A stretch of 37,594 nucleotides of DNA from Alphaproteobacteria bacterium (GTDB lineage Bacteria; Pseudomonadota; Alphaproteobacteria; ATCC43930; CGMCC-115725): contig JASIAN010000192.1 of assembly GCA_030042035.1 (NCBI GenBank), positions 1-37,594 on the forward strand, written 5' to 3'. Positions 11,787 through 21,231 of this stretch are shown in pieces. The notes under the pieces are model-generated. The model was not told the DNA's origin and did no database searches. It worked only from the letters and a program-made list of their open reading frames with translations. How positions within the stretch are numbered: position 1 is the stretch's first letter; every line of letters begins with the position of its first letter. A program made the position numbers and the translations under genes.

Positions 11787-13487
11787 TCAGCCGACCACGT
11801 GGGCGACGGCAGCGGCGAGGCTTTCGCGGCCGCCGCGGAACAGCGTAATCGGCATCAGGATCAGCGCGCGCGACCCTGGAGGCAGTCCGGCAAAATCGCG
11901 CACGAGGCGGCATCCGCCATCCGCGTCGGCAATCGCCAGCGGGATCGCGGCGCGCGGCAGCACCGCCGCGGTGTCGTCGTGCAGCACGACCTCGCCGATC
12001 GCAAATTCCTCGCCGGCAAACGCGATGCGGCCGCGCGCCCCCGGGAGTCGCGAGAGGCCGGCAAACACCGGCCCCGCCAACGCGGCGACCGAAAACGTCG
12101 TCCCTAATTGGAAATGGGTGGCGATCGAGGAGGCGAACGCTGCCTCGGCGATGCGCAGCACGATCGGCATGTCGGGGTTGCGGGCGCGCGCGCCGAGCGC
12201 GATTTCAAGATTGAGCGTATCGCCGTTGGTCAACGCGACGAGGCTGTGCGCGGCGCCGAGATTGCACAGATCGAGCGCGTTGTCGCGGCTGGCATCGCCG
12301 GTCAACAGATCGAAACCCTCTTCCTGCGCCCGCTCGACGAGCGCGGTATCGGGACTCTGCTCGACGACGACGAGCGGCTTGTCGAACGCGAGCAGCAGAT
12401 CGATGACGCCGCTGCCGATGCTGCCGCAGCCGCACACGACGATATGGCCATGGCGTCGGATCGGCCTCAGGCCCTGCATGCGTACCCATTGTGCGCGGGT
12501 CAAATGGGCCGTCAGGATCGCGATGAAGACGCCGGTAAAGACGACGCCCAGCAGCATCAGCGCCATCGCCGCGAGCATATCTCCGGGCGTGTGATGCGGC
12601 GTCACGTCGCCATAGCCAACGGTCGTCATCGTGCTCAGCACGAAATACGCGGCAAGCAGCCAAGTGCTGTGAAACGACGCTCGAAAATGCCACGTGGCGA
12701 GCGCGAACAACACGACGGCGGCCATGGCAAACCGTGTGATGTAGGGATCGCTGCGGCGCAGCCGGCGCCGCAGCCGCCGCGCCGCGCTGCGCAGTCGAGA
12801 GAACGGCGAGGGCCGCACGGCGGGAATGGGCTGCCGCGGGGCGGAAGCGAGCAGGTTTGCGATCGGGCCGTAAACGATAAGTTGCGCTGCGGGCGGGATC
12901 GGTTCGTCCGGGTCGAGGCCGGCCGCGCCATCGACCGCGACGATGCGCGCGCCGAGCGCCGCCTCGCCTTCGGCGACGCTCATGCCGGCGATGGCGGCGG
13001 TCTCGGCGAGGCGCACGGCAAACCCGGTCAGCGGTCCGTCGGGCTCGGGAAACTGCAGGCCGTGCAGGCAGGAGGGGTCAAGCGCTGCAGCAGCGTAGGT
13101 AGCCGCCGAATGCCACGCCAGCGACAGGACCGAGCAGTCAGGCAGGTTCTGCTCGATCTTCGGCGCCAGCGTGCGGCTGAACTGGCGCAGCACGATACGG
13201 ATCCGCGGGTTGGCGTCGCGGGCTCTGAGCGCTGCCTGCAGGTTGAGCTGCTCGTTCTGCGACAGCGCCAGGATCGAGACCGCCGACATGACGCCGGCCG
13301 CTTCGAGACCGTCGCGGCTGTCCGGCCGGCCCGCCACGAAACGGGCGCCCACCGCCTTGACCGCGGCGGCGAATTCCGGATCGCCCGGCCACAGCACGAT
13401 GACCCGCTGGCCGGGGATCAGGCACAGTTCGTGCGCCGCGCTGAGCGCCAGAGCGTCGCCGCCGACGATGATGATGTCATCCAGCAT
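11787..13487 (-). CDS. Potassium channel with RCK/TrkA-N domains on both sides of a two-helix pore
   Basis: The 566-residue protein starts with a TrkA-N/RCK Rossmann region ([16 protein letters not shown], about 1-210). A basic linker (RLRRRLRRSD) and two membrane helices (about 251-268 and 303-330) follow. Between the helices lies the K+ selectivity filter TTVGYGD at 288-294. A second RCK domain then starts at HIVVCGCGSIGSG (about 348-360) and continues with a TrkA-C-like region. The pore-RCK half resembles MthK-type channels, in which ligand binding to the RCK ring opens the gate. The extra N-terminal RCK may replace a second tandem domain in the gating ring. The start codon lies 11 bp within the aminomutase gene. 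Confidence 0.88.
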   Translation of the reverse strand: MLDDIIIVGGDALALSAAHELCLIPGQRVIVLWPGDPEFAAAVKAVGARFVAGRPDSRDGLEAAGVMSAVSILALSQNEQLNLQAALRARDANPRIRIVLRQFSRTLAPKIEQNLPDCSVLSLAWHSAATYAAAALDPSCLHGLQFPEPDGPLTGFAVRLAETAAIAGMSVAEGEAALGARIVAVDGAAGLDPDEPIPPAAQLIVYGPIANLLASAPRQPIPAVRPSPFSRLRSAARRLRRRLRRSDPYITRFAMAAVVLFALATWHFRASFHSTWLLAAYFVLSTMTTVGYGDVTPHHTPGDMLAAMALMLLGVVFTGVFIAILTAHLTRAQWVRMQGLRPIRRHGHIVVCGCGSIGSGVIDLLLAFDKPLVVVEQSPDTALVERAQEEGFDLLTGDASRDNALDLCNLGAAHSLVALTNGDTLNLEIALGARARNPDMPIVLRIAEAAFASSIATHFQLGTTFSVAALAGPVFAGLSRLPGARGRIAFAGEEFAIGEVVLHDDTAAVLPRAAIPLAIADADGGCRLVRDFAGLPPGSRALILMPITLFRGGRESLAAAVAHVVG

Positions 13488-14523
13488 CGCGATCGGGGGG
13501 CGGATAGACGTGCTGCCGGCCGGCCGGGTCGGTCACGAGCCAGCAACCGTGTACCTCGTCGCTGCGGGCAGCGCTTGGGCAAAGCGGCACCTTGCCGAAG
13601 CCGCCCGGAATGTCGAGTACGTAGGTCGGCTGACAGAGACCGGAGACGCGGCCGCGCAGCGCCGCGACGAGACGCTGCCCCGCCGCAATATCGAGGCGGA
13701 AATGCGCGGTACCCGGCGCCAAATCGGGATGGTGCAGGTAATAGGGCTTGACGCGCATCGCGACGAGGCCGCGCAGCAGCGCTTCGAGCACGGAAGGGTC
13801 GTCGTTGACGCCGCGCAGCAGCACGCTTTGCGACAAGACCGGAATGCCGGCGCGCGTGAGCCGGCCGACCGCGTCGCGCATCGCCGGCGTCAATTCGCGC
13901 GGATGATTGGCGTGAACAACGACATAGACCGCCTTGTCGGCAGCCAGCGCTTCCGTCAGCGCGGCGGTGACGCGACGCGGCGCGGCGACCGGCACGCGGG
14001 TGTGAAAACGGATGACCGCAACATGCGCGATCGCGTCGAGGCGCTGCACGAGCGCCTTGAGACGCCGCGGCGACAGCAGAAACGGGTCGCCGCCGGTCAC
14101 GATGACCTCCCACACTTCTTCGTGCTCGGCGATATAAGCGAACGCGCGCCCCAGCGCCGCCGGCGGCAGCAGGCCGTGCCCTCGGCCGATCTGCTCGCGG
14201 CGAAAACAGAAGCGGCAATAGACCGGGCAGACAAGGATCGGCTTCAGCAGCACCCGGTCCGGGTAGCGGTGCACGATGCCGGGCAGCGGCGAGCGGGCAT
14301 CGTCGCCGATCGGATCGCTCAGATCGTCCGCCGCCGGCCGCAATTCCGCCCCGCTTGGCAGGAATTGCGCGGCGATCGGATCGGCCGGATCGGCAGGATC
14401 GATCAGCCCCGCCATTTCGTCGGTTACGGCGACCGCGAACCGCTCGGCGACGCGGCGCAATTCCGCCGCCCGCTCCGGCGCGACAAGGCCAGCTTTGATC
14501 AGATCATCGATTGACTGGCTCAT
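13477..14523 (-). CDS. epmB: EpmB/KamA-family lysine 2,3-aminomutase-like radical SAM enzyme
   Basis: A 348-residue radical SAM, PLP-dependent aminomutase homologue. The cluster cysteines are in [11 protein letters not shown] (99, 103, 106). Downstream motifs [22 protein letters not shown] and HANHPRELT match the KamA/EpmB barrel. The PLP lysine is plausibly that in [12 protein letters not shown]. The short length, without the clostridial C-terminal extension, favours EpmB-type enzymes, which make (R)-beta-lysine used to modify elongation factor P. No epmA or efp gene is nearby, so the role is inferred. Its ATG overlaps the valS stop by 4 bp (ATGA), suggesting translational coupling. Confidence 0.9.
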   Translation of the reverse strand: MSQSIDDLIKAGLVAPERAAELRRVAERFAVAVTDEMAGLIDPADPADPIAAQFLPSGAELRPAADDLSDPIGDDARSPLPGIVHRYPDRVLLKPILVCPVYCRFCFRREQIGRGHGLLPPAALGRAFAYIAEHEEVWEVIVTGGDPFLLSPRRLKALVQRLDAIAHVAVIRFHTRVPVAAPRRVTAALTEALAADKAVYVVVHANHPRELTPAMRDAVGRLTRAGIPVLSQSVLLRGVNDDPSVLEALLRGLVAMRVKPYYLHHPDLAPGTAHFRLDIAAGQRLVAALRGRVSGLCQPTYVLDIPGGFGKVPLCPSAARSDEVHGCWLVTDPAGRQHVYPPPDRDAG

Positions 14524-17177
14524 CCCGCGGCGATGCGGTCGTAGGCGGCCTGCAGGCGGTCGCGGTCGCGTCGGGCGTCGGCCTCGCGCTGGCGCTGCTC
14601 GTCGATGATTTCCGGCTTGGCTTTGGCGAGAAAATCCGGGTTGGCGAGCTTCCCGGCGAATTTCCGCAGGTCGCCGTCAAGCCGGCCGATCTCTTTGGCC
14701 AGCCGGGCCTTTTCCTTGGCGAGGTCGATGACGTCGCCGACCCGCAGGATCAGCGTCGCGCCGTCGACAACCGCGGCCAACCCGCCCGCCGGCGCGGTGC
14801 CGGCGGCCGCGATGTCCGACAACCGCGCGAGCCGCAGCAGATGCTCGCGGTGTCGTTCGATGCGGCTTGCCGCCGCGGCATCCGCGTCCCGCACGACAAG
14901 CGGCAGGCGCGCAGCCGGCGGCACGTTGACCTCGGTGCGGATCGCGCGGATCGTCGAAATCGCCGCAACGATCCAATCCATCTCGGCGGCCGCCTCGGGA
15001 TCGTGCAGATCGGGCGGCAGGTCGGGCCACGCGGCGCCGATCAGCATGCCGGCGCCGCCGAGTTCGTGCCACAACTCCTCGGTCAGGAACGGCATCAGCG
15101 GGTGCAGCAGGCAGAGCAGCCGCGCCAAGACCCAGGCTGTCGTCGCCTGCGTCTCGGCCCGCGCGGCCGCCTCGTCGCCGGCGAGAATGGGCTTTGTGAA
15201 TTCGAGATACCAGTCGCAGAACGTACCCCAGACGAAGTGGTAGAGGAGATGTGCCGCCTCGTCGAAGCGGAAGGTTTCGAGCGCCGCGGTGACCCCTGTC
15301 GCGCAATCGCGCGTCGCGCCGCCGATCCAGCGGTTGACGGTCAGCCGGCACTGTCGTGGGTCGAAATCCGGCGGCGTCGCGTTGCCGAACGGTGCGCAGC
15401 CGTTGATCTCGGCATAGCGCGCGGCGTTCCACAATTTGGTCGCGAAGTTGCGGCCGCCTTCGACGCGTTTTTCCGAGAGGTTGATATCGCGGCCGGGCGA
15501 GGCGAGCCCCGCCAGCGTGAAGCGCACCGCATCGCAGCCGTAACGATCGATGAGGTCGAGCGGGTCGATAATGTTGCCCTTCGATTTCGACATCTTCTGG
15601 CCGCGCTCGTCGCGCACGAGCGCATGGATGTAGACGGTGCGAAACGGCACGTCGCCCATGAAATGCAGCCCCTGCATCATCATGCGGGCGACCCAGAAAA
15701 AGATGATGTCGAAGCCGGTGACGAGGACGTCGCCGGGGTAATAGCGCTTCAGCTCTGGCGTCGCATCGGGCCAGCCGAGCGTCGAGAATGGCCACAACGC
15801 CGACGAAAACCACGTATCGAGCACGTCTTCGTCCTGCGTCAGATCGACCGGACGGCCATGGCGTTCGGCGGCGAGAAGGGCCGCTTCCTCGCCGGTCTCG
15901 GCGACGAAGACGTTGCCGTCTCGATCGTACCACGCCGGGATTTGGTGGCCCCACCACAGTTGCCGCGAGATGCACCAGGGCTGGATGTTGCGCAGCCACT
16001 CGAAGAACGTGTTCTCCCATTGCCGCGGCACGAACACGGTCTGGCCGCATTCGACCGCCTCGATCGCCGGCTTTGCCAGTGCGGCGGCGTTGCAGAACCA
16101 CTGGTCGGTCAGCCACGGCTCGATGATCTCACCCGAGCGGTCGTGGTGCGGCACCATTGACACCTGATCCTCGACCTTTTCGAGGAAGCCGGCGGCGTCG
16201 AGATCGGCGACGATTTTCTTTCGGGCGACGAAGCGTTCGAGGCCGCGGTATCGCTCTGGCACGGCGTCGTTCAGGTGCGCGTCGCGATCGAAGATGTTGA
16301 TCGCCTCAAGACCGTGCCGGCGGCCGACCTCGAAATCGTTGAAATCGTGCGCCGGCGTGATCTTGACCGCGCCGCTGCCCTTCTCCGGGTCGGCATAAGG
16401 ATCGGCGACGACCGGGATCAGGCGGCCGACCAGCGGCAGCCGCACGGTCTTGCCGACGAGATCGGCATAGCGGGCGTCCTCGGGGTGCACCGCGACGCCG
16501 GTATCCCCGAGCATCGTCTCGGGCCGCGTCGTCGCGACAACGAGATAACGCCCTGGCTCGCCCTCGATCGGATAGCGGATATGCCACAATTTGCCGCGCG
16601 TCTCGCGATTATCGACCTCGAGATCCGAGATCACGGTGTGCATGACCGGGTCCCAGTTGACGAGGCGCTTGTCGCGATAGATGAGGCCCTCGCGATAGAG
16701 CGTCACAAACACCCGGCGCACCGCGGCCGACAGGCCCGTGTCCATCGTGAAGCGCTCGCGGGGCCAGTCGGCCGAGGCGCCGAGCCGGCGCAGCTGGCGG
16801 GTGATCGTGCCGCCGGATTCCGCCTTCCACGCCCATACCCGCTCGATGAACGCGGCGCGGCCGAGATCGCCGCGCGTCTTGCCTTCTTCGGCCAATTGGT
16901 TGGTAACGACGATCTCGGTCGCGATGCCGGCGTGGTCGGTGCCGGGCTGCCATAAGGCATCGCGCCCGCGCATGCGCTCGAAGCGGATCAGAATGTCCTG
17001 CAGCGTGAAGGTCAGCGCGTGCCCCATGTGCAGGCTGCCGGTCACGTTGGGCGGCGGCATCATGATCGTGTAGGGCCGCCTGGCGCCAGCCGGATCGGCG
17101 GCGAACGCGCCGCTCTGTTCCCAGGCCTCGTAAAGGCGGGTCTCTACCGTCTCCGGGCGATAGGTTTTCTCCAGCAT
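14520..17177 (-). CDS. valS: Valyl-tRNA synthetase
   Basis: A class I aminoacyl-tRNA synthetase charging tRNA-Val, 885 residues from the ATG at 17177. The HIGH-type motif is [10 protein letters not shown] (about 48-57) and KMSKSKGN lies near residue 527. Between them is the CP1 editing domain that hydrolyses Thr-tRNA-Val, and the C-terminus carries the coiled-coil tRNA-binding arm ([19 protein letters not shown]). A GTG three codons upstream (17186) is an alternative start; an AGGAGG lies 14 nt before that GTG, so the choice is uncertain. [12 protein letters not shown] is the usual beginning of this protein in alphaproteobacteria. It is 116 bp downstream of the PopZ-like gene. Confidence 0.97.
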   Translation of the reverse strand: MLEKTYRPETVETRLYEAWEQSGAFAADPAGARRPYTIMMPPPNVTGSLHMGHALTFTLQDILIRFERMRGRDALWQPGTDHAGIATEIVVTNQLAEEGKTRGDLGRAAFIERVWAWKAESGGTITRQLRRLGASADWPRERFTMDTGLSAAVRRVFVTLYREGLIYRDKRLVNWDPVMHTVISDLEVDNRETRGKLWHIRYPIEGEPGRYLVVATTRPETMLGDTGVAVHPEDARYADLVGKTVRLPLVGRLIPVVADPYADPEKGSGAVKITPAHDFNDFEVGRRHGLEAINIFDRDAHLNDAVPERYRGLERFVARKKIVADLDAAGFLEKVEDQVSMVPHHDRSGEIIEPWLTDQWFCNAAALAKPAIEAVECGQTVFVPRQWENTFFEWLRNIQPWCISRQLWWGHQIPAWYDRDGNVFVAETGEEAALLAAERHGRPVDLTQDEDVLDTWFSSALWPFSTLGWPDATPELKRYYPGDVLVTGFDIIFFWVARMMMQGLHFMGDVPFRTVYIHALVRDERGQKMSKSKGNIIDPLDLIDRYGCDAVRFTLAGLASPGRDINLSEKRVEGGRNFATKLWNAARYAEINGCAPFGNATPPDFDPRQCRLTVNRWIGGATRDCATGVTAALETFRFDEAAHLLYHFVWGTFCDWYLEFTKPILAGDEAAARAETQATTAWVLARLLCLLHPLMPFLTEELWHELGGAGMLIGAAWPDLPPDLHDPEAAAEMDWIVAAISTIRAIRTEVNVPPAARLPLVVRDADAAAASRIERHREHLLRLARLSDIAAAGTAPAGGLAAVVDGATLILRVGDVIDLAKEKARLAKEIGRLDGDLRKFAGKLANPDFLAKAKPEIIDEQRQREADARRDRDRLQAAYDRIAAG

Positions 17178-17293
17178 GCGCCGCACCGTCCGCTTGCAAT
17201 CCTCCTGCCGCGGCTACGCTCGCCGCGGCGATGCCCCTTCCGTCAAGGATGGGCGGCGCGGCGCCGCGGCGCAAGCTGCTGCCGGCCGAAGGG

Positions 17294-17785
17294 TCAATGG
17301 GCGCCGTCGCGGCCGGCGATGCGGGCGATCTCAGCGGCAACCAGTCGCTCGACGATGCGCGGCAGATTGGCGTCGAGCCAGGCCCGCAGCAGCGGCCGCA
17401 ACGCGCCCTCGACAATATCGTCGAGCGTGCGGTCGCCGATCATCGGCGACTCGCGCGCCAGCCCCTCGTCGTTGAACGCCGCGGCAAGCCGGCCGAACGC
17501 CGAGGCCGCGGCCGAGGACGCCGCCGCCGACACGACGGGTGCGGCGGGCGCCGCTGCGACGGGCGCGGAGAACGGCGGCAGGCGCCGCACGCCGCCGTCC
17601 TCGGCGATCGCCTCGGTCAGTTCCAGCACGTCGTCGTCGGCCGCGGCCTTCGGCGGTTCGCTCGCCGCAGCGCTGACCGGGGGCGGCACGGTCCCGCCGG
17701 GGCGTTCTTCGTCGGCGACGAGACGGCGGATCGAGGCGAGAATCTCGTCCATCGACAGATCGGGCGGCGAGTTGGAATCGGACAT
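17294..17785 (-). CDS. DUF2497 / PopZ-like polar organizing protein
   Basis: A 163-residue protein with the three-part PopZ/DUF2497 layout. It has a short amphipathic N-terminal helix (SMDEILASIRRLVADEE, about 11-27), an acidic and then Ala/Pro-rich disordered middle containing DDVLELTEAI, and a C-terminal helical oligomerisation segment (LRPLLRAWLDANLPRIVERL, about 129-148). In Caulobacter, PopZ forms polar microdomains that anchor the chromosome origin. Members beside valS in other alphaproteobacteria are usually annotated only as DUF2497. Whether this one localises to poles is inference. Confidence 0.85.
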   Translation of the reverse strand: MSDSNSPPDLSMDEILASIRRLVADEERPGGTVPPPVSAAASEPPKAAADDDVLELTEAIAEDGGVRRLPPFSAPVAAAPAAPVVSAAASSAAASAFGRLAAAFNDEGLARESPMIGDRTLDDIVEGALRPLLRAWLDANLPRIVERLVAAEIARIAGRDGAH

Positions 17786-17867
17786 CGGGGGAGCATCGTA
17801 ATCCGGAGGCCCGTCACCCTACGCAAACCGGCGGCGCGGCGCCAGCCGGTCGATGCCTTCGGCGCGG

Positions 17868-19310
17868 CTACTCGCGGAGACCGCCGCCGAAGCCCAGCCA
17901 CTTGTCCTTCACCTCATTGTAATGGCGGTCCATGTCGTAGAGCTTGACGGGCAATTTCATGTCGGGAGCGATGAGCCGGCCGCAGGCCGCCGCGAGATTG
18001 AACTCGGCGAGCGCAGCATCATGCTCCGAAGTCACCAGTTGCGACTGGGTCGTGAACAGCTGCTGCTCGGCAATCAGCACGTCGAGCACGGTGCGGGTGC
18101 CGACCAGCGCTTCCTGCTGGGTGCCTTCGAGGGCGATCTGCGCCGCCCGCACGGCGGTGCCGAACGAGGCGATCGCGGCGCGTGCCGCTTGCAACGTCTC
18201 CCAGTTTTGCGTCGCCGTCTGCACCGCTGCGCGCCGCGCGTCATCGACCTGGCTTTGCCGCTGCCCGACCGTCTGCTCGGCCTGGCGGGTCTGCGAGTAG
18301 ATCGCGCCGCCTTCGTAGAGCGGCATCGTCAATTGCAGCGTGACGGACGCGATGTCTTCGCGCGCGCTCTCCAGCGTGACCGCCGGGGCGTAGCTGCGCA
18401 GCAGGCTGCCGACCAGCGACACTTGCGGCAGCAGTTGGCCGCGCACGATCGACACGTTGGCCCGCGCCGCCAGTTCGGTGAACTTGGCCGCAATGATGTT
18501 GGGGTTGTCGTTGCCCGCGAGGTGCAAGGCCCCTTCAAGCGTCGCCGGCAAGGCAGGGCGCTGGCGCGGCTGCAAGAGCCGACCCGGCGGATGGCCGACG
18601 GCGCGGGTATATTCGGCCTCGCTGACCCGCAACTGCCCTTCCGCGTTGATGCGCTGGGCAGTGGCCTGCGCCAGCGACGATTCGGCCTGCGCCACATCGG
18701 TCCGCGTCACCTCGCCGACGCGAAAGCGGTCGCGCGTCGATTCGAGCTGCTTGCGCAGCACCTCCTCGTTGTTGCGCGCCACCTCCACCAGCTGCTGGTC
18801 GCGCACGACGTCGAGATAACCCTGCGCAACACTTTGGAAGACGCTTTCCTCGACCGCCATCGTCTGGGCGCGTGCCGACTCGACCGTTTCGATCGCCTGC
18901 CGCGTCTGCGCCTCGGTGCGGCCGCCGCGGTAAAGCGGCTCGGTCACCTGCAAGGCCACCTGACGCGTCTCATAATTCGAGAAAAGCGTCGGTGTCGGTT
19001 GCCCCGTGATCGCGTTCGGGGTTTCAAAGCCGGCACGGTTGTATCCGGCGCCGGCGTTGAAGGTCACGGTCGGGCGCCAATTGGCCAGCGCCTGCGGCAC
19101 GCTTTCATCGGTCGCGCGCAACAGGGCGCGCTGCGCCAGGAGCAGCGGATTGTTGTTGTAGGCGTAGGCGAACGCCTCGCTAAGCGATTGCGCCGTCGCC
19201 GGCCGGACGGCAAGGAGCGGCCACGCGACGATTGCGACGCTGACGCAGAAGAGACGCGTCGCACCCCATCGCGGCCGACGGCGCCCCTGCCACCCCTTCC
19301 CCTGCGGCAT
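17868..19310 (-). CDS. tolC: TolC family outer-membrane efflux protein
   Basis: A 480-residue outer-membrane channel subunit that, as a trimer, connects inner-membrane transporters to the outside for type I secretion or drug efflux. The signal peptide is unusually long and basic at its start and ends near ATAQ (about residue 41). It is followed by SLSEAFAYAYNNNPLLLAQR, the typical first TolC repeat. Two halves with coiled-coil helical repeats (EVLRKQLESTRDRFRVGEVT and QALVGTRTVLDVLIAEQQL) are seen. The ATG at 19310 has a strong GAGGGGG ribosome site that includes the stop of the methyltransferase gene, 8 bp upstream. No transporter partner gene is in the window. Confidence 0.95.
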   Translation of the reverse strand: MPQGKGWQGRRRPRWGATRLFCVSVAIVAWPLLAVRPATAQSLSEAFAYAYNNNPLLLAQRALLRATDESVPQALANWRPTVTFNAGAGYNRAGFETPNAITGQPTPTLFSNYETRQVALQVTEPLYRGGRTEAQTRQAIETVESARAQTMAVEESVFQSVAQGYLDVVRDQQLVEVARNNEEVLRKQLESTRDRFRVGEVTRTDVAQAESSLAQATAQRINAEGQLRVSEAEYTRAVGHPPGRLLQPRQRPALPATLEGALHLAGNDNPNIIAAKFTELAARANVSIVRGQLLPQVSLVGSLLRSYAPAVTLESAREDIASVTLQLTMPLYEGGAIYSQTRQAEQTVGQRQSQVDDARRAAVQTATQNWETLQAARAAIASFGTAVRAAQIALEGTQQEALVGTRTVLDVLIAEQQLFTTQSQLVTSEHDAALAEFNLAAACGRLIAPDMKLPVKLYDMDRHYNEVKDKWLGFGGGLRE

Positions 19311-19318
19311 TCACCCCC

Positions 19319-19975
19319 TCAGAAAACAAAGCCGGGCTTCGCGGCAAAGCCCGGAAGTAGCGGCGTAGCGGCGTCAAATATAGTCCGGCACGCGAGCACT
19401 CCGCCAGCCCGCACGATCAGCGTGGCGCGCCCGACACCGGCATGTGGCCGCAGAACCACAGCCATGCGGCCGCCTTCCGCGAGTTGCCCGGAGATCGCCG
19501 GCGGCACGGCAGCGACGGCGCCGCCGAACACAATCACATCATAGGGCGCGCGCTGGCGATAGCCCGCCGCCAGCGGCGCCTCGACAAACTGCACTGCAGC
19601 GATGCGGTGATCGACCAGCGCCGAGCGGCCGATTCGCGCCAGTTCGGGCTCCTCTTCCAGCGCGACGACGCTGCGCACGAGCAGCGACAGCACGGCCGCC
19701 TCATAGCCGACGCCGGCGCCGGCCGCGAGCGCGACATCGCGGGGCTGCGGCGCCGTCGCCTGCAGCAGCCGTGCCGCCACCATCGGCCGCATCAAATAGC
19801 GCCCTTGGCCGAGCGGCAGATCGTCGTCGACATAGGCCGCGGCGCGCAAATGCGGCGGCACGAACAGCTCGCGGCGGATGTGGCTCACCGCATCGATCAG
19901 CCGCTCATCGGTCACGCTGTTTGGACGCAACTGGCCGTCGATCATGTTGCGGCGGGCGTCGTCGTGAAGGATCAA
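19319..19975 (-). CDS. Protein-L-isoaspartate O-methyltransferase homologue
   Basis: From a TTG at 19975 this is 218 residues, the usual length of the PCMT-like proteins found upstream of tolC in alphaproteobacteria, which begin with a short helix then ARRNMIDGQLRPN as here. The SAM-binding loop is AAGAGVGYEAAVLS, deviating from the GxGxGYxxA of true PIMT in the preceding strand. FVPPHLRAAAYVDDDLPLGQ is the conserved N-terminal element. Because of this divergence, repair of isoaspartate residues is uncertain. A good promoter (20012-20040) would start RNA about 30 nt before the TTG, which supports this start over the frame's upstream opening at 20044. Confidence 0.82.
   Translation of the reverse strand: MILHDDARRNMIDGQLRPNSVTDERLIDAVSHIRRELFVPPHLRAAAYVDDDLPLGQGRYLMRPMVAARLLQATAPQPRDVALAAGAGVGYEAAVLSLLVRSVVALEEEPELARIGRSALVDHRIAAVQFVEAPLAAGYRQRAPYDVIVFGGAVAAVPPAISGQLAEGGRMAVVLRPHAGVGRATLIVRAGGVLACRTIFDAATPLLPGFAAKPGFVF
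19322..19354 (-). terminator. Terminator-like hairpin inside the 3' end of the methyltransferase gene
   Basis: On the minus strand CCGGGCTT (19354-19347) pairs perfectly with AAGCCCGG (19339-19332) around a 7-nt loop. It is followed at once by CTTTGTTTTCT (19331-19321). That is the form of a Rho-independent terminator: an 8-bp GC-rich stem with a T-rich tail. It lies within the last codons of the methyltransferase gene (encoding PGFAAKPGFVF) and ends just before the tolC ribosome site. It could attenuate transcription into tolC, or it may be a coincidence of coding for this peptide. Confidence 0.5.
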
Positions 19976-20011
19976 CCGAGGCCCCGGGCAGGTCGCTTGG
20001 TGGCGCTCGGC

Positions 20012-20040
20012 CTTATATCGGCGTCTGGCGGCAACCACAA
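20012..20040 (-). promoter_or_regulatory. Probable promoter of the methyltransferase-tolC transcript
   Basis: The minus strand reads TTGTGG (20040-20035), an exact 17-bp spacer, and TATAAG (20017-20012). The -10 matches TATAAT at five of six positions. It lies in the 80-bp gap after folK. Transcription would begin near 20005, 30 nt ahead of the TTG start of the methyltransferase gene. It was assigned by eye. Confidence 0.55.
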
Positions 20041-20055
20041 TCAACTACGTTGCCC

Positions 20056-20553
20056 TCACCGTTCGCCCAATGCGCGCACGCGCTGGCCGGGCGGCAGATG
20101 TGCCAACAGATCGGCCGCACAACGCGCGAGGCGCGGATGGCGCCACCGGGGTGCGATGTCCGCGAGCGGCGCCAGCACAAACCGCCGCTGATGGAGGCGC
20201 GGATGCGGCAGCGTGAGCCGCGGCGCGCGCTGTCGCAGGCCGTTATAGTCGAGGAGGTCGAGATCGAGCGTCCGAGCGGCGTTGGGCGCGCCGCGGCGGC
20301 GGCCAAAACGCACCTCCAATGCCAACAGCGCGGCGAGCAGCGCCGCCGGCGGGAGGCGCGTCTCGACGATCGCGACAGCGTTGACAAACCACGGTTGGTC
20401 GGACGCCGGCACCGGCTCGGACAGATACCAGCGCGACCGCCGCTCCACCCTGATCCCCAATTTCGGCAACTGCGCCAACGCCGCCCCGGCGGTGGCCAAC
20501 GGTGACGCGAACGGCCTCGCCGCCAGGTTGCTGCCGATGCCGACAATGATCAC
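20056..20553 (-). CDS. folK: 2-amino-4-hydroxy-6-hydroxymethyldihydropteridine pyrophosphokinase (HPPK)
   Basis: A folate-pathway kinase that transfers pyrophosphate from ATP to 6-hydroxymethyl-7,8-dihydropterin, 165 residues. The start VGIGSNLAARP, the pterin loop YLSEPVPASDQPWFVNAV, the catalytic segment FGRRRGAPNAARTLDLDLL with the metal-binding Asp pair, and LPHPRLHQRRFVLAPLADIAP are all canonical. No folB or folP is adjacent. It is transcribed divergently from the NYN gene across a 96-bp gap. Confidence 0.96.
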   Translation of the reverse strand: MIIVGIGSNLAARPFASPLATAGAALAQLPKLGIRVERRSRWYLSEPVPASDQPWFVNAVAIVETRLPPAALLAALLALEVRFGRRRGAPNAARTLDLDLLDYNGLRQRAPRLTLPHPRLHQRRFVLAPLADIAPRWRHPRLARCAADLLAHLPPGQRVRALGER

Positions 20554-20589
20554 GCCGGCCGCTCTGCGCGAATCGGCGCCGCACCGGTC

Positions 20590-20618
20590 TTGACGACGAA
20601 TCTTTGGCGCATGACAAT
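20590..20618 (+). promoter_or_regulatory. Probable promoter of the NYN-glycosylase operon
   Basis: TTGACG (20590-20595), a 17-bp spacer, and GACAAT (20613-20618) form a good sigma70-type promoter on the plus strand. A start near 20625 gives a leader of about 25 nt before the NYN gene ATG at 20650. It was assigned by eye from the divergent gap between folK and this operon. Confidence 0.6.
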
Positions 20619-20649
20619 CCCGCGATTGATTGGCTGGTTGAGGGGACCG

Positions 20650-21231
20650 ATGATCTTCTATCCGGAAGAACGCATTGCGCTATTCATTGATGGCGCCAAT
20701 CTCTATTCTGCCGCACGCAGCCTTGCCTTTGATATAGACTACAGGCGGCTGCTTGATCTGTTCCGGGAAAAAGGGCGACTGATCCGTGCATTTTACTATA
20801 CGGCGCTGTTGGAGGACCAGGAATATTCGCCGATCCGGCCGCTGGTCGATTGGCTCGACTATAACGGCTACACGATGGTGACGAAGCCGACCAAGGAATT
20901 CACCGATTCGATGGGCCGTCGCCGGCTCAAGGGCAATATGGATATCGAGCTGGCGATCGACATGCTGGAGATGGCGCCGCATCTCGACCACGCGATCCTG
21001 TTTTCCGGCGACGGCGACTTCCGCCGGCTCGTCGAAGCGGTGCAGCGGCGTGGCGTGCGGGTATCGGTCGTCTCGACAATCCGCTCGTCGCCGCCGATGG
21101 TGTCGGACGATCTGCGGCGGCAGGCCGACAGTTTTATTGAGTTGCAGGAGTTGGCGCCGCAGATCATGCGCAACCATCACCCACGCGACGAAATGGCGCG
21201 GCCGCGTCCCGAACCGGCCGAGACGGCGTGA
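20650..21231 (+). CDS. NYN domain (LabA/DUF88-like) putative ribonuclease
   Basis: A 193-residue NYN/PIN-fold protein of the LabA/DUF88 group. The conserved acidic residues of the putative metal-dependent RNase site are in ALFIDGANLYSAAR, KGNMDIELAIDML and AILFSGDGDFRRLVEAVQ. LabA-like proteins are linked to RNA turnover or regulation in other bacteria, and the target here is unknown. ATG 20650 has AGGGG five bases upstream. Its stop overlaps the next gene's GTG by 4 bp (GTGA), so the two are probably translated together. Confidence 0.9.
   Translation: MIFYPEERIALFIDGANLYSAARSLAFDIDYRRLLDLFREKGRLIRAFYYTALLEDQEYSPIRPLVDWLDYNGYTMVTKPTKEFTDSMGRRRLKGNMDIELAIDMLEMAPHLDHAILFSGDGDFRRLVEAVQRRGVRVSVVSTIRSSPPMVSDDLRRQADSFIELQELAPQIMRNHHPRDEMARPRPEPAETA

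Noticed and set aside
12108-16160. Long plus-strand open frames opposite the potassium channel, aminomutase and valS genes
   Set aside because: The opposite strand carries clear conserved proteins through the whole stretch. The plus frames show only composition-driven Arg-rich sequence.
17853-19544. 563-codon plus-strand open frame opposite tolC
   Set aside because: The sequence is an antisense shadow of TolC with no domain and no ribosome site.
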